64,000 bases of DNA from Breviolum minutum Mf 1.05b.01. Taxonomy: Eukaryota > Sar > Dinophyceae > Suessiales > Symbiodiniaceae. How positions within the stretch are numbered: the first letter of the stretch is position 1; every line of letters begins with the position of its first letter. Below, one piece after another: positions 34,207 through 45,157 of this stretch. The stretch covers positions 1-64,000 of the forward strand of contig DF239428.1 of assembly GCA_000507305.1 (NCBI GenBank), written 5' to 3'. Position numbers and translations under genes: made by a program. The notes beneath the pieces are model-generated. The model did not search any database, had not been told where the DNA came from, and saw nothing but the letters and a program-made list of their open reading frames with translations.

Positions 34207-35136
34207 ATCGCGCGCGTCCGCTCTGCTCGGTTCACATCATTCATCAACACCTGCAGTGATGTCATTTTTTGTTTTTGCCACTTCGAAATGCTCAAATCGT
34301 AAGATAACAAACTTGAGCCAAAATTGCTACAGTAATAGTTATTTCAGTATTAAAGAATATTAAAGAATATACTAATTATTTTTCGTTGTTTATTAATAAT
34401 AATAATCATTATTATGGATGCTGCATCATTTCCGATATCCTTACAGTCTGTATGTTTATTTACATGGCGCCCCCCCCATATTCCGGGTGAATGCAACAAA
34501 CTTCCACAAACTTCGCCAAGTTTGGGGTTTGGAGTGTTTAGGGTTCTACCAACCTTGCACACGTTGTCTTTTACAAATAAGTCAACAAGAGAAGTGTTGC
34601 TACATTGTATATAAAAAAAATCGGAGAGAAAATCTGTTACCGGGTTCCCACTACTCTCACTGAACTGGATGTTCCTCTCATTGAAGTGGATCACATTTCC
34701 CCAAGGATTTTGCGGCTAGAAACAACAACGCAAGAAACCACCATCCATGCCATGTTGTGCCACTGACCCGGTCACCAACCATGAAACCTAACGCCCGCCT
34801 CATCCACAGGATTTTTGCCCTGACCAAAATGGGCAAAAAAATGATTGCTGTAAAGAAACACATGTTTTCATGTCTTCATATGCATGTATGTGAAGCCCCC
34901 TATACTACATAAGATTTGCTTTCATACTACGTACTAAGGAAGTCCGGAAACAATGTTTTGCTTCATGTCGAATGATTCTCCCAACAAATACATCCGGTGA
35001 AACTAACCCCCAGGTTGAGACAACCTGAAAGGAAAGTAGCATTTCAACCTCTATTGTTTAGTACCTAGAGGGAACATCCCAATACGTAAATAAATACATG
35101 TATATGTTTACTACATTCATTCATAATAGTGCAAAT
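34207..35136. other. spacer
   Basis: TAAT repeats near 34390-34415 and no supported gene. Confidence 0.4.
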
Positions 35137-35703
35137 NNNNNNNNNNNNNNNNNNNNNNNNNNNNNNNNNNNNNNNNNNNNNNNNNNNNNNNNNNNNNNNN
35201 NNNNNNNNNNNNNNNNNNNNNNNNNNNNNNNNNNNNNNNNNNNNNNNNNNNNNNNNNNNNNNNNNNNNNNNNNNNNNNNNNNNNNNNNNNNNNNNNNNNN
35301 NNNNNNNNNNNNNNNNNNNNNNNNNNNNNNNNNNNNNNNNNNNNNNNNNNNNNNNNNNNNNNNNNNNNNNNNNNNNNNNNNNNNNNNNNNNNNNNNNNNN
35401 NNNNNNNNNNNNNNNNNNNNNNNNNNNNNNNNNNNNNNNNNNNNNNNNNNNNNNNNNNNNNNNNNNNNNNNNNNNNNNNNNNNNNNNNNNNNNNNNNNNN
35501 NNNNNNNNNNNNNNNNNNNNNNNNNNNNNNNNNNNNNNNNNNNNNNNNNNNNNNNNNNNNNNNNNNNNNNNNNNNNNNNNNNNNNNNNNNNNNNNNNNNN
35601 NNNNNNNNNNNNNNNNNNNNNNNNNNNNNNNNNNNNNNNNNNNNNNNNNNNNNNNNNNNNNNNNNNNNNNNNNNNNNNNNNNNNNNNNNNNNNNNNNNNN
35701 NNN
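35137..35703. other. assembly gap (567 undetermined bases)
   Basis: Run of N; frames crossing it are meaningless. Confidence 1.
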
Positions 35704-35883
35704 CGTGTTAACCCGCATTTGTCCAAGCAGCAGTTCCTCAAACACTTAGCAAAGGTGTGCTAAAAAAAGTGCGAAACGAATTAGTTTCGTCGAGCCTGGA
35801 TTTTACAAAAATGAGCTATCGTCTGAGTTTTTACATCAAAATGAGCGTTTTGCTCACAGGCGCCTCATGGCGTGCTGACCATG

Positions 35884-36094
35884 TAGTTGGTGGTTGAACC
35901 AACCCATCTGAAAAATAATACCCTCCAAGAAACTAACAGCTCGCACCTGAAAATAGACCCCTGGAAAAGGAGATTCCCATTGGAAACCACCATTTTTAGG
36001 TGCCATGTTAGGTTCAGGGAGTGTAGTCAAATTGGATCATTCCCCCAGGTGTGGGTGAACATTCGAAAACAAATATTTGAAATCACCCACCTAG
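35884..36094. repeat. family D element interrupted by a family B element
   Basis: D begins TAGTTGGTGGTTGAACC, is split after CTGAAAAATA, and resumes CAAATTGGATCATTCCCCC to CACCCACCTAG. Confidence 0.85.
35919..36025. repeat. fold-back family B copy (nested in D)
   Basis: TACCCTCCAAGAAACTAACAG ... CCATGTTAGGTTCAGGGAGTG. Confidence 0.8.
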
Positions 36095-36653
36095 GAAGGT
36101 TATGCCCTTGGTTTTTGGGCTCCTCAACGAAGCAAACATAGACACACAACTTGATAGTTGGATATGGATCTTCCCAGATTTTATACAGACCTCGTCCCAC
36201 ACAGCTGCATGTGAGACGGGAAAAAAGTCCCTTGAAGTGGGGAGAAACAGGTACCAAGTATGCAAGGAAAATTACAAAGGGGGAATACATCACATATACA
36301 CCACAGAGGAACAACGTTTGGAAAACTTGTTCGGTTGGTCAATCCTAAACATGCGAACGCAACAAGCTGAACGCAACTAAAATTGGTGAAACTGTGAAAC
36401 AACTATGCAAAATGATGCAAATATATCCCAATTGCAAATCATTTTCCACAATACAAAAAAATAAATACCTAGCAAAACAAAATGAACACACTGCATATAT
36501 CATATACAAAAAAAGTGTCCAATCATGAATACTAAACTGCAACAGAACGCAAGATTTGTGTGCGACTTATAGGACTCGACTTCCCTAGGCCAAACTGAAG
36601 CATTGCATGTTTGCATGTAAAGTGGCTACATCAGTAAGGGGTACTATACCTAG

Positions 36654-36761
36654 CTACTTGGTGGTTGACCCACCCATCTGAAAAATATGCTCGCCCATTT
36701 TGTTCTTTTCCCGAAGTAGTAGGGGGACAAATTTGAAAAAAATATTTGAAACCACCACCAG
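36654..36761. repeat. fold-back family D copy
   Basis: CTACTTGGTGGTTGACCC ... TTTGAAACCACCACC. Confidence 0.8.
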
Positions 36762-36900
36762 TCATCTAACATGAAATCCACTGAGAAATTTTCAGGTGAC
36801 GGTGTAAATCAAGACCCAAATCATGACTGAAACCACCACCACCTTGTTCTTCTTCTGCGCCAAAGAGTTCATGCCTTGGGGAAGAGGTAAAGGTGAAGGT

Positions 36901-37014
36901 GATGGTTCAGAAATCCGGCAAACTCACCAGTTGAGTTTGGTAGTTTATCCCATTATTTACAAGGTTCTATACATCCCAGGTGGTGATCGCCGGATTTCTG
37001 AACCATCAACAGTA
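36901..37014. repeat. MITE-like family A copy
   Basis: GATGGTTCAGAAATCCGGC ... GCCGGATTTCTGAACCATCA plus ACAGTA; left terminus trimmed. Confidence 0.8.
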
Positions 37015-37259
37015 GTATGGATAAACATCAAAAATGTATTGAAACCACTTGATCAACACTTGAGATCTGATTGGATCACCCATCCCCGCAAACCACCGTG
37101 GTATCAAAATGTTCATCATCAAGTCACATGTTTTCCCTCCAGGAAACTACTTGAGCTCGCCATCCGGTGTGCCCTATGGTAATTATCTTGGGAGGGTCAT
37201 CTTACTTTGCAGCAAAAAGTGCTGAGAAAGTTGTAAAAACATGACAAAAGAGAACTTAT

Positions 37260-37365
37260 CTAGGTGGTGGTTGAACCAACCCATCTGAAAGATATGCTCG
37301 TCAAATCGGATCATTTCCCCAAATAGGGATGAACATAAAAGACTATTTGAGTTGCCACCATCTAG
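37260..37365. repeat. fold-back family D copy
   Basis: CTAGGTGGTGGTTGAACC ... TTGAGTTGCCACCATCTAG. Confidence 0.8.
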
Positions 37366-37371
37366 TTACTA

Positions 37372-37511
37372 GTTATTACAATCATTGAAAGAGCACCTGC
37401 AAAATGCCATCCGAAATAATGAGATACCACAAATTGTCCAACCCTGCTTAAACTGCCGAACTCTGTCTTTACCTGTTCACCAAAAGATATGTTGGCATGC
37501 CAAGTCCCTTA
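37372..37511 (+). CDS. exon-like segment with C2HC-like cluster
   Basis: Open frame reading LQSLKEHLQNAIRNNEIPQI then PCLNCRTLSLPVHQKICWHA to a TGA. The spacing C-x2-C-x7-H-x3-C recalls zinc-binding C2HC modules, but the loop is shorter than in the common type. Borders unclear. Confidence 0.35.
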
Positions 37512-37807
37512 TATGAGAAACTGCATTTGCATTCAGTATCATTGTCCAACAGTACCTTTGCACAAGGCAGTCACCTAGTTCTCCCCACACCTCCACAGCA
37601 TAAAAAATCGTACTATGGACTACTGATGAAAGACATCCAGCAAAATAACTCCTGGATGTGACAAAAACTCATCAAAAATCCTGGATTCACCTACCAACAC
37701 TCGAGAAGCATCAACCGGTCGTAAGTTGTAAGGAACCTTTTCCAACCCACGAGACTTAGTCAGGAAACTCCAGTAGCCGCAGCGCTGCCGCCACTTGATT
37801 CTTCCTG

Positions 37808-37920
37808 TCCTGGCGATTCAAGACGTGACCTTTTGATTCCCCAGTTGGAGGTCACCAACAACCCTTTAAAGGGTCACGTTTTCACCATCCCAAAAAGGTC
37901 ACCAGCAGAATTGCCAGGTA
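37808..37920. repeat. fold-back family F copy, inverted
   Basis: GATTCAAGACGTGACCTTTTG ... CCCAAAAAGGTCACC ... GAATTGCCAGGTA. Confidence 0.8.
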
Positions 37921-38095
37921 TCTTGAGGTCTTATGGATTCATCGTTTTTAGAATTTGGAATATGAATGAATGAAGTAATGTCCGCAAGTGCTCCAAAATC
38001 AACAATGGCAAAGGAAGCTGGCAGCCGGTTCCGCATCTTGACATTTCTTGACAATTCAGGCAAATGAGATGATCTTCCATTCAAAAAATATGTAG

Positions 38096-38166
38096 CTAGT
38101 TGGTGGTAAATGGGAATCTTCCCCAAATAGGGGTGAAAATAAAACATATTTCAAACCACCACCTAG
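38096..38166. repeat. fold-back family D copy, internally deleted
   Basis: CTAGTTGGTGGT joined early to GGGAATCTTCCCC ... CAAACCACCACCTAG, 71 bp. Confidence 0.8.
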
Positions 38167-38539
38167 ACAGGAACTTTGACTATTAATAATGGGGGTGCAG
38201 GAAAACAGGTGTACATAACCCAGTGATTCTTTCTAAAATAAGTTTGGCTTCATGTTGAAGATATTCATACTGCTAATGCACATTTCATCTGGTGTTTAAG
38301 CAGTTGGGATGGTGGATAGAAGCACCAGATGGATTGGTTTGTCCATCAGAAAATGGTCCGGAAATGATTGGAGACTTCCAAAATCTTTGAAACCATCTTG
38401 ACAAGTAAAGAATTCTAATCACCCTGGTTGACTGCGTTATACAAACGGCCACTGTACTATCTCACATATAGTATTCATTGCAGTAAGCCAGGGTCATAAT
38501 CAATGTCCCTAGTCACCAACCAAATATCATGTCACTGGT

Positions 38540-38812
38540 GAGTTGTGTTGGCATTGTGTAAGTGATCCTTTCCCAGTCGCTTTTGCTGACTTCCGATCGA
38601 AGTGTTGGTTGCCTCATCATCAAAGCCAGCATGGTGATAGCATTGAGTCCTTAGCGGCCACCAAAACAGTTCTTGCGCCAGGCTCGTAAGCTGCGAAAAC
38701 CAAATGCGATATGATTCAAAATACCAAAGAATCCGATTTGGTACTCTCCAACAGAGTATATTGTTTTGAAATCCCTTGAATATAGCTAAGAAGGTGTTAC
38801 TCTGGGTCTAAG
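38540..38812 (-). CDS. long open frame without start, doubtful
   Basis: About 91 codons between stops following TTTTCCCGGCTTAG: FKGFQNNILCWRVPNRILWY, SQLTSLAQELFWWPLRTQ, HHAGFDDEATNTSIGSQQKR. Another minus frame contains YEPGARTVLVAAKDS before a possible donor. Not resolved. Confidence 0.25.
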
Positions 38813-39420
38813 CCGGGAAAACCGTCTCAGGTGTACTATTTTGGGGTACCTAATATACAGCGCACTGATTGTGCAGGAATCCCACACCATTGAAATACAG
38901 TATCTGTTAATCCTTCAAAGCATTGTCTCGGCCGTGTATGCCGCCCTAGCCCGCTTTGGCTGACTGAGAATTGGAACAGGTAAAACCCCAAGCAACCAAG
39001 CAACCAACCAGGTGTGTGATGACTTTTCTCTCCGTCACTAAGCGCCCAACGCATTCTTTGCACTGAGATGAACAATCTCCTGCGGGTGAATGACATGATA
39101 CCGCAATCTTCCATCTTTTGAGAGTCTAGCCAATTACATTTAGATGGCACAAGTCAATGTGCGGAAGTGCTCCATATCTGGGATCAATAACAAGAAATGA
39201 CACAGCTCGCACCCAGCTATACCTAAAACAAAAATCATGCAACTCCTCAGTTAATATCAGATCTTACGTTGAAACACCTCTGTTTTGACCAGCTAAACGT
39301 GATACATCAACAAAATGACACTAAAGGATTCCTGGCCCTTTTACAAAACTGTTGACCTTCGCTTTTGCCGGAAATCTAAAAAAGGTTGAAAAAAAAACGT
39401 CGTTTTTTTTGGGTGGGGAC

Positions 39421-39454
39421 CTTCATTTGTGGGACAGGAGTTTTTCATCCCCTC
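39421..39454 (-). CDS. small exon-like segment
   Basis: Acceptor GTACCTCTCGCAG|G, 11 codons (EGMKNSCPTNE) plus one base, donor AATGAAG|GTCCCC. Confidence 0.35.
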
Positions 39455-39739
39455 CTGCGAGAGGTACCGTGGAGGATTCATCCTTAGAAAACCCTTCCTG
39501 AAAACGATCACATGACGAATTAGCTGAAAAATCCCACAAATTTTCAATAGGATCCATACATCAACTCATTCATGGGGGATTTTCCAGCTAGCCATGTTAG
39601 TTTTCAGGGGGGTATTCGGAATTAGTGGCCTAAAAAAAAATAAACATAATGGTACCCCGTGTACATGGGCCTTCCAAGCATACTTAAAATCAACGATTTC
39701 AGGGTGGATGTGGGCCCGGCCCCTTGAGACACATCAGAC

Positions 39740-39826
39740 ACATCCGTCGGTATATTCACCTACATTGATCTCATAGAAATGACCCCCATTCATGTAGGTA
39801 AATATTTGAAAAAATCCCATGGATCC
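39740..39826. repeat. fold-back family C copy, cut by a family A copy
   Basis: CATCCGTCGGTATATTCACC ... GTAGGTAAATATTTG ... CCCATGGATCC, then family A follows at once. Confidence 0.65.
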
Positions 39827-39941
39827 TACTGTTGAAGAAATCCGGCGAACATCAGTTGAGTTTGGTAGTTTATCCCATCATGTATACAAGGTTTTATACA
39901 TCCCAGGTGGTGATCGCCGGATTTCTGAACCATCAACAGTA
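39827..39941. repeat. MITE-like family A copy
   Basis: TACTGTTGAAGAAATCCGG ... GATTTCTGAACCATCAACAGTA. Confidence 0.85.
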
Positions 39942-40182
39942 TGGGGATGTTGATAATGGGTAAACGATGGTAAACGGTCACATCTTGCACAATCCTCTCG
40001 TCGGCTTCCCTCGCAAGGCTCGGTAGATCCCTATTAGGTTCAAGTATTATAATATGCTTATAAACTTGCATAATTCCTAGTACTGAACAAAATGTCTGGT
40101 GGATTGGTTGGGTGGCACCAATCCGAACTTGAAACACTTCCATATTATACATGGGCCATTTGATTCCTGCCCAACTTATATA

Positions 40183-40293
40183 CTAGTTGGTGGTTTCAAC
40201 ACATCTGAAAAAGATGAGTCAAATTGGATCATTTCCCCAATTTTCGGGTTGAAAATTCCAAAAAATTCCAAAAATATTTGAAACCACCACCTA
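40183..40293. repeat. fold-back family D copy
   Basis: CTAGTTGGTGGTTTCAAC ... TTTGAAACCACCACCTA with a duplicated AAATTCCAA. Confidence 0.85.
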
Positions 40294-40445
40294 TAGATAT
40301 AATATTTCACCACACCTTAATTTTTCCCTCAAAAATTTCAAAGGGGTCCCATGTTTTCCCTTCCAATTGTAATGCTACCAAAATTGGAGAAGGGTTTCTT
40401 TGGGGTCGGTCCGTCGGTCAATCGTGAGGTCACGCCCAAGGGCAC

Positions 40446-40498
40446 CTTGGCGATACGTCGAACCTCAGCATGTGCCGCCAAATCAGCTCCGCTTCGAC
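40446..40498 (-). CDS. exon-like segment, helical, unknown protein
   Basis: Acceptor AAAAATCCAG|G, 17 codons (VEAELIWRHMLRFDVSP), donor CGCCAAG|GTGCCC. Two other long frames overlap (116 codons plus, 124 minus), so the call rests on splice sites. Confidence 0.35.
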
Positions 40499-40546
40499 CT
40501 GGATTTTTCGGAAGATTTTTTTCAGGGGCCCCTTGGAGGATCCATG

Positions 40547-40672
40547 TACCTGGCGATTCTGCGATCGTGACCTTTTTTGGGATGGTGAAGTTTGTGACCC
40601 TTTTTGAAGGGGTTACTGTAAGTGACCTCCAACGTTTGGGGATGAAAAGGTCACGGCTTGAATCACCTGGTA
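40547..40672. repeat. fold-back family F copy
   Basis: TACCTGGCGATTCTGCG ... AAAAGGTCACGGCTTGAATC. Confidence 0.8.
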
Positions 40673-40796
40673 TGTTATGTTTACCTAGTAATTTACCATA
40701 AGAAATAACCATCTTTTGTGTAGGATTTTTATACCACTACTTGGAGGATCGACCAACCAAGGATGTGCAAGAGATTTTTGGCTGCCCAAGAAATGG

Positions 40797-40827
40797 GTTG
40801 GTTAGTTGGTTGGTTGGTTGGTTGGTT
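40797..40827. repeat. (GGTT)n microsatellite
   Basis: Seven imperfect GGTT units. Confidence 0.9.
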
Positions 40828-41319
40828 CCGAATCTCCTTTTGCAGGGGTCCATTTTCAGGTGGTATGTTGGTTTGGAGGTGTACTTGGAAAAGGAGATAT
40901 TTATGGATATTTTGGGTTTGTGGTGTTTGTGATGATTTCTTGTGGAGAAAAAATCGGCATCTGCTGTTGTGTTCAGAAGCTAAGGTCTGCAACGTTGCAC
41001 ACAAACACAAAAACAACTGAAACAAAAACGCAACGCCTATTCAAGACACCATGGTATGCGCTTTGACTCTGAACTTCTTTTGGTTATTGAGGAATGAACA
41101 TTATCCACAGATGGCATCTACATATAAACATGCATATATATATATATATTATATTAGATAGTGGTTTTAGTCTGTTCATCCGGAATCATGCAAATCACTA
41201 ACATACCTGAAATCAGCTACTTTTTAAACATGGCTTCCTTGATATGACGTACTGGGGGTTTAATCCTGTCGCGGAGGTATCCTCCAAACTGCAGGGGGAT
41301 CTCCAGAAAAAACAAGTCA

Positions 41320-41426
41320 TACTGTGGACAGAAAAAATCCTTCACCACCTGGGATGTTTCAAAACCCGATAAATAATGGGTAAACTACCAAACTCAACTG
41401 GTTAGCCGGATTTCTTCCATCAATAG
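41320..41426. repeat. MITE-like family A copy (diverged)
   Basis: TACTGTGGACAGAAAAAATCC ... GGATTTCTTCCATCAATAG. Confidence 0.75.
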
Positions 41427-41720
41427 CATCCTTCAGCAACAGCAAACATAACCTCCAAGATCTTCTTCCAATTTGATATTCAGCTAAAAATAACAAGAGT
41501 TTCTATGTTAAATCTCTGAATCCTGATTGAAAAGTTTGGACTCAAAGACTTTGGAGTAGCATATATGAAATACCTTAATCCTTATGCATCTCCAAAACAT
41601 TAAGCCACTAAGCCAAATGCTGAATCCGTGGTACTGTGTACCTCCACCTACTTTTACCCCTCAAACAACCCAGGTGTCGGTAAATTAGGCATCTGGGTAT
41701 GTCCCTGTAGCCTTTGGGCA

Positions 41721-41832
41721 CTAGCGCTCTCGGATGACCAGGCGACCTGCTTTCCTCATCTGCGACAGGGCTTCTTTGAGAGCAGCTTGTTCGTCCTGAC
41801 CGATTTCAACGGGTGAAACTTCAACCCAACAC
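41721..41832 (-). CDS. exon pair, second exon, helical
   Basis: Reads CWVEVSPVEIGQDEQAALKE and ALSQMRKAGRLVIRER to a TAG, with a possible earlier donor GCAG|GTCGCC. Two-base start fits the phase of the exon at 41911-42135 over a 78 base GT-AG intron, although the acceptor (GTTGAG|A) lacks the usual G. Unknown protein. Confidence 0.45.
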
Positions 41833-41910
41833 TCTCAACATATATTTAGAATGTGTATCCTGGGTAAATGTATATGATGGCCACGTGAACCCAACTCCAG
41901 CATTTATGAC

Positions 41911-42135
41911 CTTCCCCCGTCCCCCGATCCTGCTCGTGCCGTGGCACCGCTGCCCGAAAACGTGGCACTAAGATGCGCTGGGCCAGTTGCGCGGCGCCTT
42001 GTGAATCGGCGTGTGCAACCAGGAGATCTCCCCGAAGAATCGCCGGGAAATTTCCCCAAAAACTTGGGGTCCAAGAGTCGATTCCCAACGGTTCAACGCA
42101 CCTCCAACCAGCAACGTTGGGCTTGTGGCGATGCC
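41911..42135 (-). CDS. exon pair, first exon (225 bases), unknown protein
   Basis: Strong acceptor TTCTGCCACTCTGCCAG|G and donor GGGGAAG|GTCATA enclose 74 codons in phase 1: PNVAGWRCVEPLGIDSWTPS, ILRGDLLVAHADSQGAAQLA, QRILVPRFRAAVPRHEQDRG. A second minus frame (GIATSPTLLVGGALNRWEST) is open for 56 codons. Longest splice-bounded open segment outside the LINE. Confidence 0.5.
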
Positions 42136-42768
42136 CTGGCAGAGTGGCAGAATTTGATAGTTTCGGAATATGTGCTATAAAGTATTTCCTTAAAATGAAC
42201 AAAACATGCTAGAAAGTAACAAAGTACTTTTTGTAGTACAAATCCAAGAAAATGGATGACAATTTGTAGTTTGTTAAAGAAAATCTCCTGCCCAAAAAAA
42301 AGTCCTTGATTCGGGTTTTTTCGTTGGCTGAATCATTATCAATTGCCCAGATGCCCTAACGGGAAAGTACAACTGTCTACCGCAAACTCTCGCTTGGGCG
42401 TGGGATCTATTGTCCACACGCCATTGCTTGAAGGGCATCGTCATCCATATTGAATTGGGTACCTCCAGAACGCAAAACACTCCCAGAATAGACATCTGAT
42501 CATATGCAATAATGAATTTGTGGATGATTTTATGTCCATGGCAAGATTTAAAACAAAACAAAAAAACAAATATAAGTCTGTTGGTCTATTAAGTGAGTTA
42601 TCATCTTATATTTCAGCATCCTTGTTGAGATTCAAATGCAATGGTATAATGAGGTTGGGACCCCAATCCCACCCAAAAAATAAGCTCTCATTTAGAAACT
42701 TGTCCGGGGATTATCAACTACTAACTACCATTCTCCCTTACTAAGGGTCTACTTTTCATAATTCTTAA

Positions 42769-42873
42769 CTAGTTGGTGGTTTCAACCCATTTGAAAAATA
42801 TGCTCGTCAAATTGGATCATTTCCCCAAGGATCCGGGATGAAAATTCCAAAAATATTTAAAACCACCACCTAG
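42769..42873. repeat. fold-back family D copy
   Basis: CTAGTTGGTGGTTTCAACC ... TTTAAAACCACCACCTAG. Confidence 0.85.
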
Positions 42874-42970
42874 TTAGTTAATGCCTGCTGTTTCTCTTAT
42901 TTCCTAAGGATGGGGTAGCATTATAGGGGTGAAGTAACCTCAGAGTGAAATTCCTCCCTCAACGGGTGAC

Positions 42971-43050
42971 CTGTGCTGCAAGGGTCAACTCTTTCTTCAA
43001 GGCCACCAGTTCGGACCTTGGTAGCTGAAACCATTGCTGCTGAAGATTGC
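42971..43050 (-). CDS. exon-like segment, helical, unknown protein
   Basis: Acceptor CTTGTTCCAAG|G, reading NLQQQWFQLPRSELVALKKE + LTLAAQ, donor GCACAG|GTCACC. Two-base start, phase 0 end. Confidence 0.5.
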
Positions 43051-43129
43051 CTTGGAACAAGTTACAAAAAATTATGGTGGAAAAATGGTGATTTTACCAA
43101 TTACCCATAGATTTACCAATACCCATATG

Positions 43130-43228
43130 TTCCATGTATGTAATATGTACTACCTACAGCCTACATTTAACATACACTTATGGTTTCCATGTAGGTAAAT
43201 ATGCCAGTCCCATGGATCTGTCATGGGT
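43130..43228. repeat. fold-back family C copy
   Basis: ACCCATATGTTCCATGTATG ... CCCATGGATCTGTCATGGGT. Confidence 0.65.
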
Positions 43229-43498
43229 TACCATGGTAGAATCTGTAAAAAAAACACCTAAAACAAATCTAAGGAAATCCAAGGTTTAGCCGGAAGTTGT
43301 TGGTACTGGGATGTCCTGCTGGATTATTTCACCCCTTTATAGGTAGCTTCTAAAAACCGTAAATAGGAACAAATGAACTCAACTTATCAACTATAGTTCC
43401 TAACTTCCATGGAATTCTTGGCTTTAAGATTGACACCTATCAACCCCATGATAGAACCATGACTGGAAACAAGACTCGCTGGCACCCTTAAAGTACAC

Positions 43499-43619
43499 AT
43501 GCAAAACGCTATGCCCTCTGTGGCTGGCAGCAATAAAACGACAGGTGGCGCCGTTGGGAATGACTTGATCTTTAGAAACAATACTGGGAGAAACATAACC
43601 TCAATGTCCATCAAAAGGT
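43499..43619 (+). CDS. possible first exon, doubtful strand
   Basis: ATG opens MQNAMPSVAGSNKTTGGAVG and NDLIFRNNTGRNITSMSIK to donor CAAAAG|GTATCC. A 101 codon minus frame overlaps. Confidence 0.3.
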
Positions 43620-43713
43620 ATCCCCCAAACCCCCAAAATGAAAACACATATTTATATGTATATATATATATACAAATAAATATTATATACATAGGAGCTG
43701 ACTGACTTATTGT

Positions 43714-43908
43714 TCATTCTGCGGCTATTTCCATAAAACCACCGAGCTGTCCCACAGGACTTGAAATATCGTGAGGCAAAGTACATAAGAGACAGGCACC
43801 CGGTTTAGTGGCCACCTGGTTTGGCATGCATTTGGACATGCAAAACATGGTACTGGTTCTAGCGGTGGACCACCCCGGGACCTCCATATACATCTGCGTT
43901 TCCAGCAC
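43714..43908 (-). CDS. exon-like segment, Cys-rich, unknown
   Basis: After GGAAACGCAG the frame reads MYMEVPGWSTARTSTMFCMS, KCMPNQVATKPGACLLCTLP, HDISSPVGQLGGFMEIAAE and stops. An earlier donor CAGCTCG|GTGGTT is possible. Confidence 0.4.
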   Translation of the reverse strand: MLETQMYMEVPGWSTARTSTMFCMSKCMPNQVATKPGACLLCTLPHDISSPVGQLGGFMEIAAE

Positions 43909-44465
43909 TCAAAGACCGTATCTACATGTGGAACCTCTTCCCCGTAATTGGTCCTCTTCTCATAATGTATATGAATAAGTATACGTAAGTCTATATATAA
44001 GAAAATAAATAAAAAAATGTAAATGTAAAGTAATAACCCCTACATGACATCTTTTGAAACTTCATTTTCAAGTATGGTGAACATTCCCCCCCAAAAAAAA
44101 ACAACAACAACAACAACAATGGGTTGGAAGAAGGCAACTCACAAAACTCACAAGGACGAAAATCCTGCACTTCATCCAAGTGGCTCTTGTATCAAGGATT
44201 GGAGTCGTTGAATCATCTCCACCTTTCAACGGGTTGCAGGTGACCCCTCACTGACGACGACATAGACATTCACCAACACCCCTCCTGAAAAGTACGAAAT
44301 GGCAAGCTGGAAAATCCCATAATTTTCACGTGGGAAATATATATATATCTTCATTCATGGTGGGATTTTCCAGCCAGTCAAATACATCGAACCTGGAAAT
44401 ACCCGCCCAAAAAAGGAAAAGGAGAAACATCTTAAAGAAACCAACAAGTTTTGGGGGAGTTCCAG

Positions 44466-44620
44466 CTATTAATTTTCTGGGATGTAAGTCATTTAAGGAT
44501 GATCCGCAAAAACCCCGCCTCTCGATCAGCACGATTTTGTTTCCTGTCGAACAACGGACGTTGGACGTGGTTACGAACGTGTTTTATTGGTCGAAGGAGG
44601 GACTCCTTGTTGTTGAGTGA
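44466..44620 (+). CDS. exon-like segment ending in a stop
   Basis: Reads AINFLGCKSFKDDPQKPRLS, ISTILFPVEQRTLDVVTNVF, YWSKEGLLVVE then TGA. Texture is good; the acceptor (AGTTCCAG) is weak. Confidence 0.35.
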
Positions 44621-44768
44621 ACATGACCCTTAAAAGATGTGTAACGACATGTATATAATATGCTTCTCATGTGTGCTGGAAGCACCGTGTGAAGATGTGT
44701 GTAGCTTAGGTATTCATCTACTTTTGTCCAACATACGTGAAACATAAACTACTAGAGAAAGGACCCTC

Positions 44769-44869
44769 CTGTGAGGAAATGAAGCGAACTTCGAAATCAT
44801 CAACTTTAGGCTGCATATCAAATGTCTTAAAAACCTTCAAACAATCAGCTGCTTTACAAATTCCAGGTG
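44769..44869 (-). CDS. exon-like segment, unknown protein
   Basis: After CTTGAAACCAG the frame reads PGICKAADCLKVFKTFDMQP and KVDDFEVRFISSQ, ending CTCACAG|GAGGGT (GA donor). Confidence 0.4.
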
Positions 44870-44904
44870 CTGGTTTCAAGTATATAAACCCCATTTGAAG
44901 CAAT

Positions 44905-45017
44905 ATAGGTGTTTCCAAAAATAGTGGTACCCCAAAATGGATGGTTAAAATAAAGGAAAACCCTATGAAAATGGATGATTTGGAAGAAAACCCACTATTT
45001 TCGGAAACATCCATATA
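44905..45017. repeat. fold-back family G copy
   Basis: TAGGTGTTTCCAAAAATAGTGG and CCCACTATTTTCGGAAACATCC arms. Confidence 0.8.
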
Positions 45018-45157
45018 GGTTTAGTCCACTCTTCCCACACTTTTTCGGGACCCTCGAACCTTTGATAAAAATACCCTTGAAAATTCTGCTTCACACTCCT
45101 ATGATTTTGGGCAGTCAACCAACCCTCCCCTAGCGCACACTCCTCAGACATAACCAT
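45018..45157 (-). CDS. possible first exon, unknown protein
   Basis: ATG opens MVMSEECALGEGWLTAQNHR, SVKQNFQGYFYQRFEGPEKV, WEEWTKPIW and runs straight into the family G copy. Coding texture is good; the donor is not obvious. Confidence 0.4.

Noticed and set aside
35065-35763. Four long open frames across the N run
   Set aside because: They consist of undetermined bases.
36027-36314. Minus 95 codon frame (GLYKIWEDPYPTIKLCVYVC) and the overlapping plus 92 codon frame
   Set aside because: Both read well, and the ends lie inside a family D copy; strand could not be decided.
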